Source: Hoplostethus atlanticus
Taxonomy: Eukaryota; Chordata; Actinopteri; Trachichthyiformes; Trachichthyidae
Direction of reading: 5' to 3'
Length of the DNA stretch: 64,000 nt
Assembly: GCA_034670405.1 (NCBI GenBank)
Contig: JAXDDX010000003.1
Span: 7,504,001-7,568,000, forward strand
A program made the translations under genes and the position numbers. The notes beneath the pieces are model-generated. The model worked only from the letters and a program-made list of their open reading frames with translations. It was not told the DNA's origin and made no database searches. Shown here in pieces: positions 13,588 to 26,886 of the stretch. Position 1 is the first letter of the stretch. Every line of letters begins with the position of its first letter.

Positions 13588-14090
13588 CAGTACTACTACT
13601 ACTACTACTACTACTACTATATAGCACCTTTCAAGGCTAGTGTTACAAAGTGATTTATATAAAATAAAACATAAAAGCAAATACAAGACATCACTCAAGT
13701 AAAAACAAGCAAATAAGACAATAGAGACAAAATAAAATGAACAGTAAGGTTATAAAATGAGTTTTGAGCAGAGGGAGCTTTACGTGTATTAACTGGGAGG
13801 TTGTTCCACAGTGTTGGGGCTCTGACTGCTCTATCATCTTCAGCCTCAACATAGGGACAGTTAAGAGCTCTGTCCGCTGAGCTAAGCATTCTTGCACTCT
13901 TGTACATACGGGGATAAAAGTTCAATGATATAGATAGGGGCCAAGCCGATCAATAAAATCTTTAAATTCAATTCTAAAATCAAAAGCCTAGCAGCTGCAT
14001 TCTGGACTAGCTGCAGGCGAGAGAGCTTTCCTATTAAGGCCAGAATACATGGAACTGCAATAGTCAATGCGGGATGAAGTTACAGTGTGA
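13588..14090 (-). mobile_element. decayed LINE 3' end (L2/Rex1-like)
   Basis: On the minus strand, broken frames give peptides typical of the reverse-transcriptase C-terminus of fish L2/Rex1-type non-LTR elements: LQLVQNAAARLL, then LIGLAPIYIIELLSPY, then SSADRALNCPYVEAEDD and APTLWNNLPVNTRKA. They occur in the expected order but in different frames, so the copy is frameshifted and inactive. The 3' end reads ...CTTGAAAGGTGCTATA followed by a (TAG)n tail, the plus-strand (ACT)n at 13591-13620, which is how such elements end. Only the 3' roughly 500 bp are present (5' truncated). Assignment to L2 versus Rex1 is uncertain. Confidence 0.75.
13591..13620. repeat. (ACT)n microsatellite, LINE tail
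   Basis: About ten ACT units abutting the 3' end of the minus-strand LINE fragment, so probably its original tail repeat. Confidence 0.9.
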
Positions 14091-17000
14091 ATGTCTTGTT
14101 CCATGTCAGAAAAGGATGGAAACAACCTGATCCTATATTTCTCAGCTCATTTCTCAACACCCTCCAGTATGTGTTGTTGCATGTTGGTCAGTGTGTCTGT
14201 CTCCACCTAGACACTCGAGCATTGCACAGTCAGTCACTCCAACAGTCATGTCTAGCAGCTGCCAGAGAGGGACAGTTAACCATCTAATCTCCACACGGTT
14301 GTGTACACAGCACAAAGAGGCCTCATCTTCTCCATACAGACCATAAAGCATGTGCATATTTAACAGGAGCTCAACAGAAGGGTCTCAGCATCCTGTTGTT
14401 GCCACTGGCCTTCCCTCGACGGCGGCACCATTAGCAACCGGTGTCAGGGCAAGGGCAAATCTGGGCGGGGAGCGGGTGGTCTCAGGGGGGAAGCAGGGAG
14501 GCTGTGTGGGAGCTGAGGATGACGGGGATGGATGTCATATTGCGAATCATCAAACAAAGCAATGAGATTATCACCAGAAACCTGCTTTAATATCAGAGCT
14601 CAGATATTGCCAGGATCTCCACTGTGCCCAACTTAAAAATGTCAAACATGATTTAAAAGGTTATTACACTGCATGATGGGGGAGAGGAGACTTTCTATTC
14701 TCCCTCTCTTTTTTCACTCTCTTTTTCAGCTGTCTGATTTTTATAATAAATCTCTCTATATTCTATCTGCTTCAGCCATCCTGTCTGGTTTCTGGTGATT
14801 ATACAGATACAGTATAGTTTTTGAAAGTAGTGATCTCTGAGAAAAATAACAAAAGTCTAAACCATATTACATCCATCTCATAAAAATCGATGTGGCCACT
14901 GTTGCGCTCCAAAACAAGTCTTTTATTGGAAGTCTCGGGAAAAACTACACTACAATATCCTGCATTGATCTCAATGTGGGGTCTGTGTAGCCTCATTTTG
15001 GCTCCTGTCATTTTGTGAGCTTATTGTGCTCCCTGTGTGATTGTGCTGTGATGTAAACACACAGGGAGCCCCCAATCCTGTTGTCTCCCTGTGTTGTTGC
15101 CGGGGGGGACCCCTGTTGGAACAGACCTTTCCAGGGGGCAGGCCTTTGATACTGGCACGAACCATTAGATGTCTTTTTCAAGCACATTAGTTCCAGTGTT
15201 GACTGGGGAGGACTCGGGAGGTCTGGCGTGGCCCGTGCCTTGGTGCTAGTCTCAGGAAAACCTTGGTGCAGGGTTAGGCTGTATAGTCAGAGAGCCTCCC
15301 TCCCAGGCTGGGTTTTTAAGACCTAGACTGGGGTCAGAAAGGTCATCATTTGCTTCCACTCCAATCCTTCAGATCCATTGCTGACTATCCCACTTGAGCA
15401 TTTATTTTCCCCAAGCCATAGCCTTCTGTATAAGTTAAGTCTGAGTAGGCATGCATATGCAATGGGTTGTGAATTCCCATGCACCTGCTCTCCCCTCCCC
15501 CTGCTTCCTCATATCCAGGCCCCCTCAGGGAAAGAGCAGAACTGATACCCCTGTAGCCCTCCACCCCACCCTAACCCTCCCATCCCATCATCACCACCCA
15601 ACTGTCAGTCTCGTACTCCTCACCCATTCCCCATCTGCTGAAATGCCAGCAGGAGATAATATGTTTGACAAAATACGAAGAAAAAAAAAAAGATTCATGT
15701 CAATCCAACCTGCTGAAGTGGGGGTGATTTTCTTTGCGTCAGATATTACACATTCACTGGAATGTCTTCATTTCTGTCTACCACGATATAGTAATTGTTT
15801 AGCAGAACCTCTTAAAAAAACCTCTCAACACCTGCCCTCAGTCCTGGCACCTGTGCCAGACTGGTGCGATGAAGTCTTTGTCTCACGCTCGTATTAGCTT
15901 CGTCTTCTTAATGGAGAATTACATGGTACATACAGGCTGTAGAGCACCAAAGACGGGGGTGTGTGTCTATAAGTGGAGCCAGCAGGCTGAACGCTGCACG
16001 TTCCGCTCTTTTCTCTCATCAGCAGGTTTCTGGTGTGGCATGTTGAAGTGGTGCGTGCTCATTTACAAATTTGTTTGGTTCATAAATCATTTGCTTTCTC
16101 AGTGGTAGATGGAGTGGAGGAACTGGCAGGCAGTGAAAAAGTGCTCTTTAAGCACCCCCAGCTGCTCAGCTGTCCTACACTTGGGATCCTACTCATACAT
16201 AAGTGAAGACTGAGGCAGAGCGAGTTGGAACCAATCCATTGAACAGGGTTTTTGTCAAACCTTCCAATGTCAACTCTTTCATGATTCTGTTCTTTTATGT
16301 AGAATATCGCCACACATGCCTGTTTAATAACGAAGATGTTTATCGATATGCATGGTGTACAAGGGAGATGCATGTTGTGAATATAGACAGGCCGACCAAT
16401 GTGGAGTATTGTACCGTAGCACACAATCACAGAGTACCGGGGGTTGAGTGGGGTGTTAAGGGGGAGCTGCTGTGGAGAACGCAGTAGCAATGAGGGGTAG
16501 AGAAGAACCAAAGAGAAGGCAGGGGGAAAAGAGTTGGAGTAGAGAGATCGAAAAAGGGGCAAGAATAATAAACCAGTCTCCCTGGCAGGCATCCAGACAG
16601 AGTGTGAGGGCAGGGTTCAGATAAAAAGAAGAATAGGAGACTTGGAAATCAGCCAGTCAGATTTCACAGTTTTTTTTCCCCTCTCCCCCCCTCTCCTTCC
16701 TCTGTTTATTGTCAGTGCCAAGATCTTTTGCCAGAAAGTAATGGAAACTCCCTCGTAGCTAGTGCTCCAGTAGTGGAGCAGCAGAGCAGGTCTGTGGAAA
16801 GGCTTCTGATTGCTGTTTTCTTCTTTAAGGTTTGTGATAGACTGTGATAGAGCCAGTACATTTGTCCTCTATATCCGACTCCCTTTGAGAAGACCCAGTT
16901 GAGCTGAGTTTAACACTCTGTCTGCATTTTAGCAGTCCACTCTGCACACCCCCCCCCCTCAGCTCCGCTCCACCTCAGCTCCACTTCAGAAATCACCATA

Positions 17001-20000
17001 CTGAGATAGAGATGATGTGTATTCAGCCTAACCAGCCAAGTCAGATCCCAGATATGGTTGCTATGTTTTTTTCTACACATGTAGTCAGTAAAAATGATAT
17101 CAGATCCACAAGGCTGAATGATAAAGCTTACTGTACAATTACCAAACCTGTCCCCAATCCAACAAAACAGTTGCACTACAGACCAAGAACAACCTGGAAG
17201 AAAACATCCAAAACATACTGCAAATTTATGCTCAAAAGTTATGATAGGTTAGAGACATAGACATGATACGGTAATAAACAGAATTGTTGGTGTTTCCCTG
17301 GTAAACGATGTAGTCCATAATGGTATGTTCAGTATTCAGTAGTTAAAAAACATTTACCATTATAGGACAGAAGGTGTGTATGGCATAGAAAGGGCAGCCT
17401 GCTTCTAGAGTCGATGCCCTAGACTGACACTCATTCGGTGGTAACAAGCTGCCCTCAGCACCCCATCTTTCCCCCTAAAGCCCCCACCTCCTCCCAGAGC
17501 CCAGAGGTTCGTCAGAGCACAGAGAGGAAAATGCTGACATCGTGGGCTGCTGCTGCTCCTCGTTATTGCAGCCCCCCATCTCAGAGCTGTCAAGAAAGGC
17601 TGGTGGTGACGTGGGGGAAATTGGGCTGACTGCTTTCTGGAGGGCATTCCCCCACTGTGGCCTGACCTGAAATATGAGAAAAGGCCAGGCACTAGTCACT
17701 GGACCATCACCTGCAGCGGCACTTTGGAGAAACAATGGCGATTGTACTTGAACTAGAGGTAGCGGTGGCCAATGCTTTCATTTCAAAGCTCATTTAAAAG
17801 AGGAAGTAGTTTGGTGTCTTGAGCCTTTTTCCTCAGCCTCCTCCTATCTCAGTTGAGGCTGCAGTGAGAGGACTCTTCAGAGAGAGGGATCTTGAACAGG
17901 ACTCAGCAGTGGAAAGCATTTATCGGCGATTAGTTGGAGATTGGATAAACTAATCCTTGGGAGCTACTTCAAGGGGCCTCAGTCCCTTTTCCTGGGGGAC
18001 GTAGGCCTGTCTCTGACACACTAATACCCATCTCCAGACATCCACACACACACACTTATAGTATAAACAAAATGTTATTAAGTTAAGTTATGGTTTAGCA
18101 TTAAACAAGGGTATGAGGGTGTGTGATAATGCAAATGTATTTAGACAAGCTCATGTTCACGCACACACATACAGCCAAACACACACAAACACACACACAC
18201 AATCCCGTCTGCACCACCTGCTAACCCACATCCGTAATGTTTCCCTCTCCCCTGCAGCTCATCAGGGATTAGGGAAATTGCCTGGAATGAAAGAAATATG
18301 TTCTTTGATGGCCCTTCTTCATGCACATGGTGGCATAAGACACAGCTGGGGGTTCTTTCTGGAGCCAGGGAAAAGGGCTCAGCCGCAGAAAAGACAAACG
18401 GAGTGAATGGCGGGGCGTTGTGTCCCGTTTCTCAGTTTCATGACGGATATTTTTAGCTTGCACTCTCAGTAGCACCCATTTCCATTCCTATTTTTTATTC
18501 TCTAATCTGTTGAAAATTGCAGTGAAAATATTATTTATTAGTAATCAGTGGTCTGCTGGTAAATTTGACCATATTTAGCTCCAAATTCTTTCAACAGATA
18601 TTGGATGAATGTAGGCATCTGTAACCACAGTTTTGTCCTCCTCTGATCTGATTGGCTCTCTAGCCTGCAGAGCCGGTGGAACAGTTTGCCGTGTTGTCAC
18701 ATGATCCCGCTTTAGTCCCACAAACTGCACATGTGGAAGCCTGGCTTTCCCCCCGTTTGCACCACATATAGGCACCACGGGTTGTACATGGCCAACTGGA
18801 TGCCAGCAGCCTGATAGAGAGGGTGGAGGTAATAACCGCCTGTGTGGGCGTGGGTGGGGCGCGAGGGCAGACAAGCGGGTAGTGGTCTATAATTGTATCC
18901 AGCGTGGCTCTGCATGTTGAGGGTTTAAATCGGCCCGTCCTCACTTGATGGTCTGCAAAAGCTGTACATCCTGTGGAGGGGGAGAGGCTGTTTTGGGGGT
19001 TGGGGTTGGGGTGCGGTGGCGGTGGCGGGGGGGGGTGCAATTGTAGGGTTTTAGCCATTGTACCACCATTGTATCACACAACAAGCTCAGGTTTAGCACC
19101 ACAGGAACACAATACATAAGGTCCCCTCATCGCCTGCGGGCTTACGGATCGTTATGGGCTGTAGTGCTGCGAACTTCTAAGAAACCAAATCCCTCATTGC
19201 TCCATAAGCCGAGGATAATTATCCGGGCTACAATTTTTTTAAGATTCTCTCTTCTTCCAGTGAATGTGTAATCTGCAGTAGGCAGTGGCGTTTGGCCCGG
19301 TGGCGTTTGATGTGGAGCTGAGATGGTGTGATCGGTTTAATTGTCAAGGAGAGATGTATGCAGCCGATATGGATCACTTTAAAGTCCGCTCTTCATTTGC
19401 TTGCATCTCCACCAGTCAATGGCAGCCTCAGCATACACAGATCTTTTAACAATGTGTGCCTATTGACTAGTTGTGTGGTAATGTATATCCCTGCCTCCAC
19501 TGGGGGCCGGCTCTCATCCCCATGCGCTTCCACACATGTTCTTATGATTAATACATTCTGCTATAGTAAGGCGAGATGGTGAGAGGTAAGCGCATATTAT
19601 ACCGTCATGTATTGTTTCAGTCACTGATTCCAATCATTTGAATTGTATTGTCTGGCTTTAATCCATAACATTTGTCAGTTCATTCTACGGTAGCTGTTGT
19701 GCTTTTGTTTGCAGGTCTTTTAGCAGCTCGTGCTATTTAAACATGTCTCCTCTTTCTCCCGGTGACTGTAATCATGCTTTATTCTTGACAAAGCAAATAA
19801 AATCCCCCCCTCACAAAATTCAGTGTCACTTTTCATCAACACTGAAATATGTACGCCCACTACACAGGAAATGTTTTCTCCGTTGTTGGTTTTATTAGCA
19901 ATCAAAAGTTCATTGTTTTTGCTCCCGTTTGTTGTACTTTGGCCTCTCTCTCTCTCTCGCTCTCTCTCTTCAATAAACATCTCGTTTTTGTGTGTGATTT

Positions 20001-21191
20001 CTGTGCGCTCGGCTTGGATGCTGGCTTTGTTTTAACCACAACGGAGAGGCTTTGATCATGTGGAGATGGACTCTGCTTATTTTAGTACATGTGTTTCAAG
20101 TGTGCACTAATGATCAGCACAGAAGCAGATGTGTAGATATATACAGAAGAAAGACAGCAAAGAGAGAGAGAGCAAGGAGGACAGATAGATATATTGATAT
20201 ATTGAAGAGAGAGTGTGTGCATGTGTGTGCGCTGGTGTGCATGTTTCTGCAAAGTGCAAATTATACTGTTAGTTTAGAGTACAATGTGGCCTAGTCTGCA
20301 GAATCCCAGCGCAGAGGAAATGAAGAATGTCTGTCCTCCCCACTGTTGCCCCAGTGAAATGAGGGGTGGAAAGGGGGAAGCAAGGCTGGATTTGGATTGG
20401 ACTCCCAGTCTGGGACCCAGGGCTCGGTCCAACAACCACAACCAGACCAGAGTTACTCTTCTGTGGTCACCCGAGCCTTGTAGCGCCCTGGCACAGGCCA
20501 GCGGCACAGAAATAACAGCTAAGCAAAGGGAAGTCATTACGGGGCCGTCCTAGCGCTCACATTGAATTATTATGACGGCGTCCAAAATAAACACGCACAC
20601 CACAGTTCATTGCTTTATAACGGGGAAGGAGGAAAATAATAAGAATGAAAAATAAAAAAAGGGACACCTTTTTCCTTTGAAGTTCTTGTTTTAGAAATGA
20701 AAGAAAGCACTTTTCTCATTTTTGATTCCACCCCTGCATACAATCATGCTGAAGAGTTTGTCCACCCCTTCAATTATTTCACATCTTGTTGTGCTACGTA
20801 ATAATCTAACACTGCAAAGTATTTAGGCTTGATTTTAGATCCAACTTAAGTACTCAATTATATCAAAGTGAAATTAAATTCTAGAAATGTAAAGATTAGG
20901 GTTTAAGTTGAGCCAAATCGCATTATTGGCAAATATTTGCTCAATATTTCATATTACTGCTTTTTCAACCCTCAATACAGGTTTCAGAAAACATGAAAGC
21001 AGTGTGGAATATATTGACTGAAGGCCAGTTCCTGGGACATCAAATACAAATGTATATGTAGGCATAGTAATATTGCCCAGTTGTCCAGTAACATATAATT
21101 CTGCCTCTATATTATATATTATATTATATATTCTATATTAGGCTCCTTTCATTTGGGACTCTCATCCCAGAATTCAAATGTGAAGGACATT

Positions 21192-21303
21192 CACGCACAC
21201 ACACACGCACACGCACACGCACACGCACACACACACACGCACACGCACACGCACACGCACACACACACGCACACGCACACGCACATACGCACATACACAC
21301 ACA
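21192..21303. repeat. (CACACG)n compound repeat
   Basis: About 110 bp of alternating pyrimidine-purine sequence made of CA and CG steps, with CACACG/ACGCAC periodicity. Confidence 0.95.
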
Positions 21304-24300
21304 TTGAGTCAGTAACGGAGAGTGAATCCTCAGCTTCTCCTACTGTGCTAATGGATGACTCATATCTTCTTAGTCCCACAGGAAAGTTGTGCTGTATACC
21401 TTCCCATTGTGAGGCTAATCTCTAGTTTATGGCCCGGAGAATATCTCTCCAACCACAACAGCCGACCCTTAAAAACTCTCCCACAAACCACACAGGGTCA
21501 TATCTCAAGCAATTAACTCAGCTCAACACATAAGCTGCCTGCACACAGCCACTCTGAGGAAGAAAGACAGCACTTGCATGGAGTCCTGGGATGGTGACAG
21601 CCCCGGGGGCTATTGGAATTGATTCGATATCCTTACTTAGGAATGACCGAGCTTCTCTAAGCGCTTAGCATGCTGACCTGAGAAAGATGAGGCCAGTGTC
21701 CTCTTGGCAATTTCTGCACAAATCCACTTCTCTGCAGCTTCAACTCGACTTCAGTCCACAGCTTCTATTCACAGTAGTTCTCTCTACTCCAAGAGAGAGA
21801 AGATGCGTGAAATGAGATTGGGATGGCGCCTCGCCCCCTTCCTCTTGCTTACCCCTCTTTCCACGGAAGAACGGCACGTAGGGTCGTATAGGGGGAATGA
21901 AGTTGATGAATAATACAAGTGGGAGTGTGCCGTTCGGTGCCAGGATCCTTGAGGGGGCAGAAACAGTGGGGTGCATGAGGCCTCTCTGCCCTGGGGACAG
22001 AGTTCACACAGTTGGAAGGGGTGCCAGTGCAGCCAGATCACAACAAAGAGTACCTCTGATCTGGTACAGATTAGGCCTTAGGGGTGGATCCTGCTTCTCC
22101 TGATCTACTCCCTAACTCATAGTCTGCCACATGTTGTTAATTTGCTTGTTTTGTCTCCCACCTTTTGTTTTGGTCTTGCCTTGCTAGGTGAATTGCTTAA
22201 TTAAAAGCCCTGCTTTGCAGTTATTGCGTTTTTGATTGATTGCTCAGAGAGAGCACTCAATGTTCTTTTCAGGATGAGATAAAGCACTTAATAGTAAATT
22301 ACTGTGTATGCATGGGTGGTGTTGAGTAAGGTTTAGGGAATTAACTCTAACCCAACAACCCGCTCTAAGGCTGAAATTCCATGTACACCCGTTGGTCTTG
22401 GTGGATAAAAGTGATTCTGACTCTGATCTAGGGGTGGGAGATTGGAGATTGGTCTAAATCCTCTATGCTCTGTCTATTTAACGTTAATAAATAAGGCAGT
22501 GTCATCATTCAGAGTTGTTTTCTGCAGCTTTAGCAACTCTTCTCTCTATAGCAACTCAACCTTGCCACATGGAGAGATGCTGAACACCTACAGAAACCGA
22601 CAACACTATGTGGTGGCTCCTGCTGCTCGGCTAACAACTTGACTGTTATGGTAACTGCACTGGTTAGTTGCTAACGCTAGGCTAACAACCCTCCGCAGAT
22701 AATTGTCTTCCTTAGTAAGCGTGCACTACGTTACAAAACGAAATGTGCCACTAGCCATGGCTTCACTTATTACTTTAAATGACCTAACGTGTTTGAGTCA
22801 TTTAAAGATGAGGAGTATTCAGAGCGTTATTTGATTGGTCTACATGTCTCTGCATTGCTCCATAGGATATGTAGTTTTCTGGTTTGTGACACCAAATAGG
22901 TACACGTGATTGTTCCCTTCATTTTCTTTGGAGAATATCATCATTTTTTAATTATACTTTGTATGTTTACACCCCAAAGGATAAACCAGAAACAGTCCTC
23001 ACCGGTACACTGAACAAAACTAGAGTTGCTGTGGACAACTTGCTTTGCTTATGAGGATTTTCCCTTGGGGTTTTACTTCCGGCTCTCCTCCCTGTGGTGC
23101 TGTGAGACAACAAGACAGGGAATAATTCACAGCATGTCCCTGCATTCATGTCCTCTGATATACAGAGCTACTTTGGAGGTGTTCTCACCACTTTGCAGCC
23201 CCTGCTTTTATGTAGCAATCAGTGCTGGTTAATGGATTGAAATTTCAGTGCAAAGAGGGAGAATAAGGCATAAGAGGTTATCATTGCTTTAGCTGCAGTT
23301 TAGCCTTAGGGATGCAGGTGCAATGCTTTCACTCATGAAATATCTCTTCACTGATTGCCTGTGACATTTTGAGAGCATTGACAGCTGTCTAATTTTTGCT
23401 TTCAAAAGCTTAGCGGAAAATCTCTCTTGCCCTTTCCTTCTCTCTCCTACATTTGGTATTTCCATTGTGTATTCAACTTCACACCCAAGGGGAGATAAAG
23501 TCTTCAGTCTTTAATGTGGATGAATATGTGGTGAAGGGGGCCATGTGTTGATCCCTGAATCACTGGAATATGACAGAAATGGCCAGGCACTTTGCTTTCT
23601 GCAGGTATCTGCCACTGAATCGTTCACGCATTACTCACACCCAGCCTGGCCAAAGCTAGCACACAGAATCAGCATCAACTAGGCTCGGTACGCATATGAA
23701 GATTCTTGCTTTCTGTAGGTATTATGTGAAATGTAATTGCCACAAATGTATGTGTGAAATGTGAAAGATGACTTTGCTAACCATATAATATGGAATAAAT
23801 ACCCATTTTCTGGTAGGCTAGCCACTATAGTGTATTATTGTGCATGGGGAACGTCTCAGACATTATGTTGTGGCACAGCCAGCCTAGCACCCTGCAGATA
23901 CACAACACCTTTCAGCCTCACATCCTCTTAATATCCCCCCATTGCCTTTAGCTTGCAAGTGGATGTCAGTCCACGGGAATTGAAATTGTTTGTCTTGGCC
24001 TCAGACAATGGAATGATAATGGCTAATGGGGATCCACCAAGCATAAAGGAGGGAAAGAGAAAGAAAATGGTCAAGGTTGGGAGAGTGAATTTCCTGGGGT
24101 CAGAGGTCAAGGGATTAGCAGCTGTCAGAGGAAAGGCTGGGAGGATGTAGTGATGGAGGGGGAAGAGGTAGAGGGCATGTAGAGGTAGGGTGAGGAATAT
24201 GATAGGGGTCTCAGACTAGCTTCTATTAGCAACCCCAGGTCACATTTACTTCAGCTTAGACCTACATAAAATGCAATGGTCTCCACTGCTTTCTGGCCTA

Positions 24301-24330
24301 CTGAAGATTGTTGTTGTTTTCTGTTTGCTT

Positions 24331-24416
24331 CTAACTAACCAGTGTTTGTTTTTTCTTTTTTTACATGTCTCTTCCTGCCTCCACCTCAACAACCGCCTTC
24401 CCTTCTGTAGGTAAGT
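24331..24416 (+). promoter_or_regulatory. candidate recursive splice site
   Basis: A complete 3' splice site is followed at once by a strong 5' splice site: ...cccttctgtag|gtaagt, with the junction at 24410/24411. Upstream lie branch-like CTAACTAACC (24331-24340) and a 66-nt pyrimidine-rich stretch with no AG dinucleotide. This is the architecture of vertebrate recursive splice sites in long neuronal-gene introns. No cDNA is visible here, so use is inferred. Confidence 0.5.
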
Positions 24417-26000
24417 GGCACCATCATATGCAGTACAGTATGAATAAAACATATATTCAGTAATGACAATAACTTTACCTATTAACTATTAGAAATAATC
24501 AGTCCCATACAAAATAAGTAGTTTTTCTTCTTATTAGTCTCATGTAGACACTCAGCAACATGGACAGAAACTAAAACAAGACATACAACCTGATAGAGAT
24601 ACAGAGATCATGACAGCGAGCAAAGGGAAGAGAAGAGCAAGCAGTGGGTTTGGAACTAATGCCTTTAACAGGATTTCCGACATATGTTCTCATGCCCCCC
24701 AAATTACACACTTAAACAAGGATCCTGCCCAATCCTCCAAGGCTGAGCAGTTAATATTTGTTCTGAGGACCCGTCTGTGTGTGTTTAAGCCCAGCTGGGA
24801 TGGGTGAGTGGAGTGGGAGTGAGAGCGGTGCGCTGAAGAGAAAATAAAGTCTAGAAAATCAGCTTAATTGGCTTAAATTAAAACAGCGCGGGAGAAATTG
24901 GAGCGGATGTGGGGTGAGGTTGTCTGGCACAGTGCACTTGTACGTGTGTTTATGTGTGGGAGAGCATCACAGCAAGTTGCTGGTGTTGCCTCAGTTATTT
25001 TTTCTGTTTGATGTGCGCTGCTTGGCACCAGATGGGCTCCTGGGGTGAGGAGCAGCTGAGGGGTTCGACAAGTCCTAGCAAAGAGGACAACCTCTTCCTC
25101 AGCTCCGTCTGGGGGATGGAGGTATAGTGGCCTTGGGGGACTGTTAAACATTCATCTACAGGCTCCACAGCTGGTTCAGCCCATATCCACGGTCCCCAAG
25201 AGGCCAAGGGCAGGGTCACCAACCCCTCTTTAGCCATAAAACACACATCACTCCTACAGAGGAAGGAGTTCCTCTACCCTATTCTCTGGTCTGTCTTTTT
25301 TCCTGTCACTGTTTCAACAGCTTCTCCTTTTCCACATGATTATTTGGAGTTCAGGCAAACTGTGCAAGTCTTGTTCCCATCAACATGTTGTTTGGCATTT
25401 CACCGTCTCCCCCTTACATAGTGCATATACTTTAATTCATTCCCAGTTTTTGGGGAGGCAAATAAAGGTCTGCTCTGCCTTATCTCCATGTTGAGTATCA
25501 CACTCTTTTCGGTCTCGCTGTCTCTCTTTCTTACCAACAAACAACATTCCTCCTGGCCTGGTGTTATCTCCCCAGGGTCGCTGTTGGAGGGGAAAGGGGA
25601 TGATCCAGACAGACTCCATCTTGTTGGACCACAGGCAGATAACAGCTAGTGAGGGGGTCCTTTGTTCTGATGACCTTCTGTATCAGAGAACGAGACAGGG
25701 AACAGAGAGACAGAGAGAGTGACGGAGGGGTGGGGGACTGCAGGGAGCTGTGGAGTGAGCATAGATGTCTCTCTGGGGTACTACAGTAGTAGGGACATCA
25801 AATACATGGCCCTCCATATGGAGAGCTCTTTGTGGCTGTTGCAATCCTAGTAATTTACACTACCTCGTATAGTATTATTACCATGTCTAGGGTAACAACT
25901 TCATCTGGCCAGGTTGTCCAGAACAGGTGGTTTTAGTCACCAGGCAGCAGACAAGCCTATAGGAAGTGTCACGTTCCAGCATAGATTTTAGCAACAAGAT

Positions 26001-26140
26001 GCATGGTGGCGTAGTGTTTAGGGAGACGGTCCTCCAACTGTCTAGCCCCTGTGACAGCAAGCATCCAAGTGTTGTTGGACAGGTAGCTTACCCTGCCCTT
26101 TGACCTCACTGGAGGAATGCAATGAATACAAATACAAATT
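26001..26140 (+). mobile_element. probable degraded tRNA-derived SINE
   Basis: Begins with GCATGGTGGCGTAGTGTTTA, close to the A-box-containing head of fish tRNA-derived SINEs (GGTGGCGCAGTGG type), followed by AGGGAGACGGTCCTCC. A body resembling the usual 'ggac..gtagcttaccctgcc' SINE segment and an AAATACAAATACAAAT tail follow. The B box is poorly preserved. Family not identified. Confidence 0.45.
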
Positions 26141-26838
26141 CATATGAGCATTTCTCAAAGATTTGTATCAGTTCTAAATAATGTATTATTGAATAAGAAG
26201 TATCAACTGAGTAAAGAAATTTAATCGTTTTTTGATAAATGATGAAACCAGTTCTTGGTAGTGGACTCTGACTTTTGGACCCGACTGTAGATGCTTACCA
26301 AATGTGTTTGTCTGTGAAATGTGTTTGTCTGTAGCCATGCCAAATACAGAGTGCCTTTATGCAGTGGCGCCTTTCTTCCACTTTTCTCCAGAATCACTTA
26401 ATGACATAAACAGAGAGAGATGTGGAGGAAATGAGCATCCATAAACATGGCATGTTTCATCTGCTGTGTTGTGATTATTGGAGAAGGCAGAGGAGGTTGT
26501 CTGCAGAAAGTCTTTGATGGTCATCTCCTCTCTCTCTCTCTCTCTCTGTGACTTCTTGGACACGCTGACATGCCCTTTCTCAGCAAAGCTGTCAGCAGGC
26601 CTTCTCCCAGCCCACATCTCTTGAGTTATTTTACTCTGCTCTATGTGTGTCCTTTTTGTATTGTTTTGTTTTGTGTGTGTGTTTGTGTGTGAGAGAGTCT
26701 GTTTGAAGGTTTGAAGGTTTTTGGATTGAAGCTGCCAATTGCCGATAATTTGTCCCGATATTCAATATCTTTACATTTAAATTATCACATTCATGCTAAA
26801 AAATAAAAAAAAAACATGATAAATAATAATAATAATCA

Positions 26839-26839
<1 letters not shown>

Positions 26840-26869
<30 letters not shown>

Positions 26870-26886
26870 AAGAAGAAGAAGAAGAA
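26840..26886. repeat. (GAA)n microsatellite
   Basis: About 15 uninterrupted GAA/AAG units on the sense strand, preceded by a short (TAA)n at 26823-26835. Confidence 0.97.

Larger units (their letters stand above)
14091..26000. other. intron segment without gene
   Basis: No gene. Contains G-runs at 18995-19035, a (TC) patch at 19942-19969, AT-rich TATATTA repeats at about 21105-21140, the CACACG tract at 21192, and splice-site-like sequences at 22197, 23603, 23717 and 24410. Confidence 0.65.

Noticed and set aside
16080..16592. 170-residue minus-strand open frame
   Set aside because: No recognisable domain, biased composition, and antisense to intron; chance frame.
18258..18300. Acceptor-like ccctctcccctgcag at 18257
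   Set aside because: No matching donor nearby and no Ig-like coding downstream.
20740..20830. Sequence resembling a dispersed fish repeat (gaagagtttgtccacccctt...)
   Set aside because: It recalls fish transposon flanks, but I could not identify boundaries, inverted repeats or a family.
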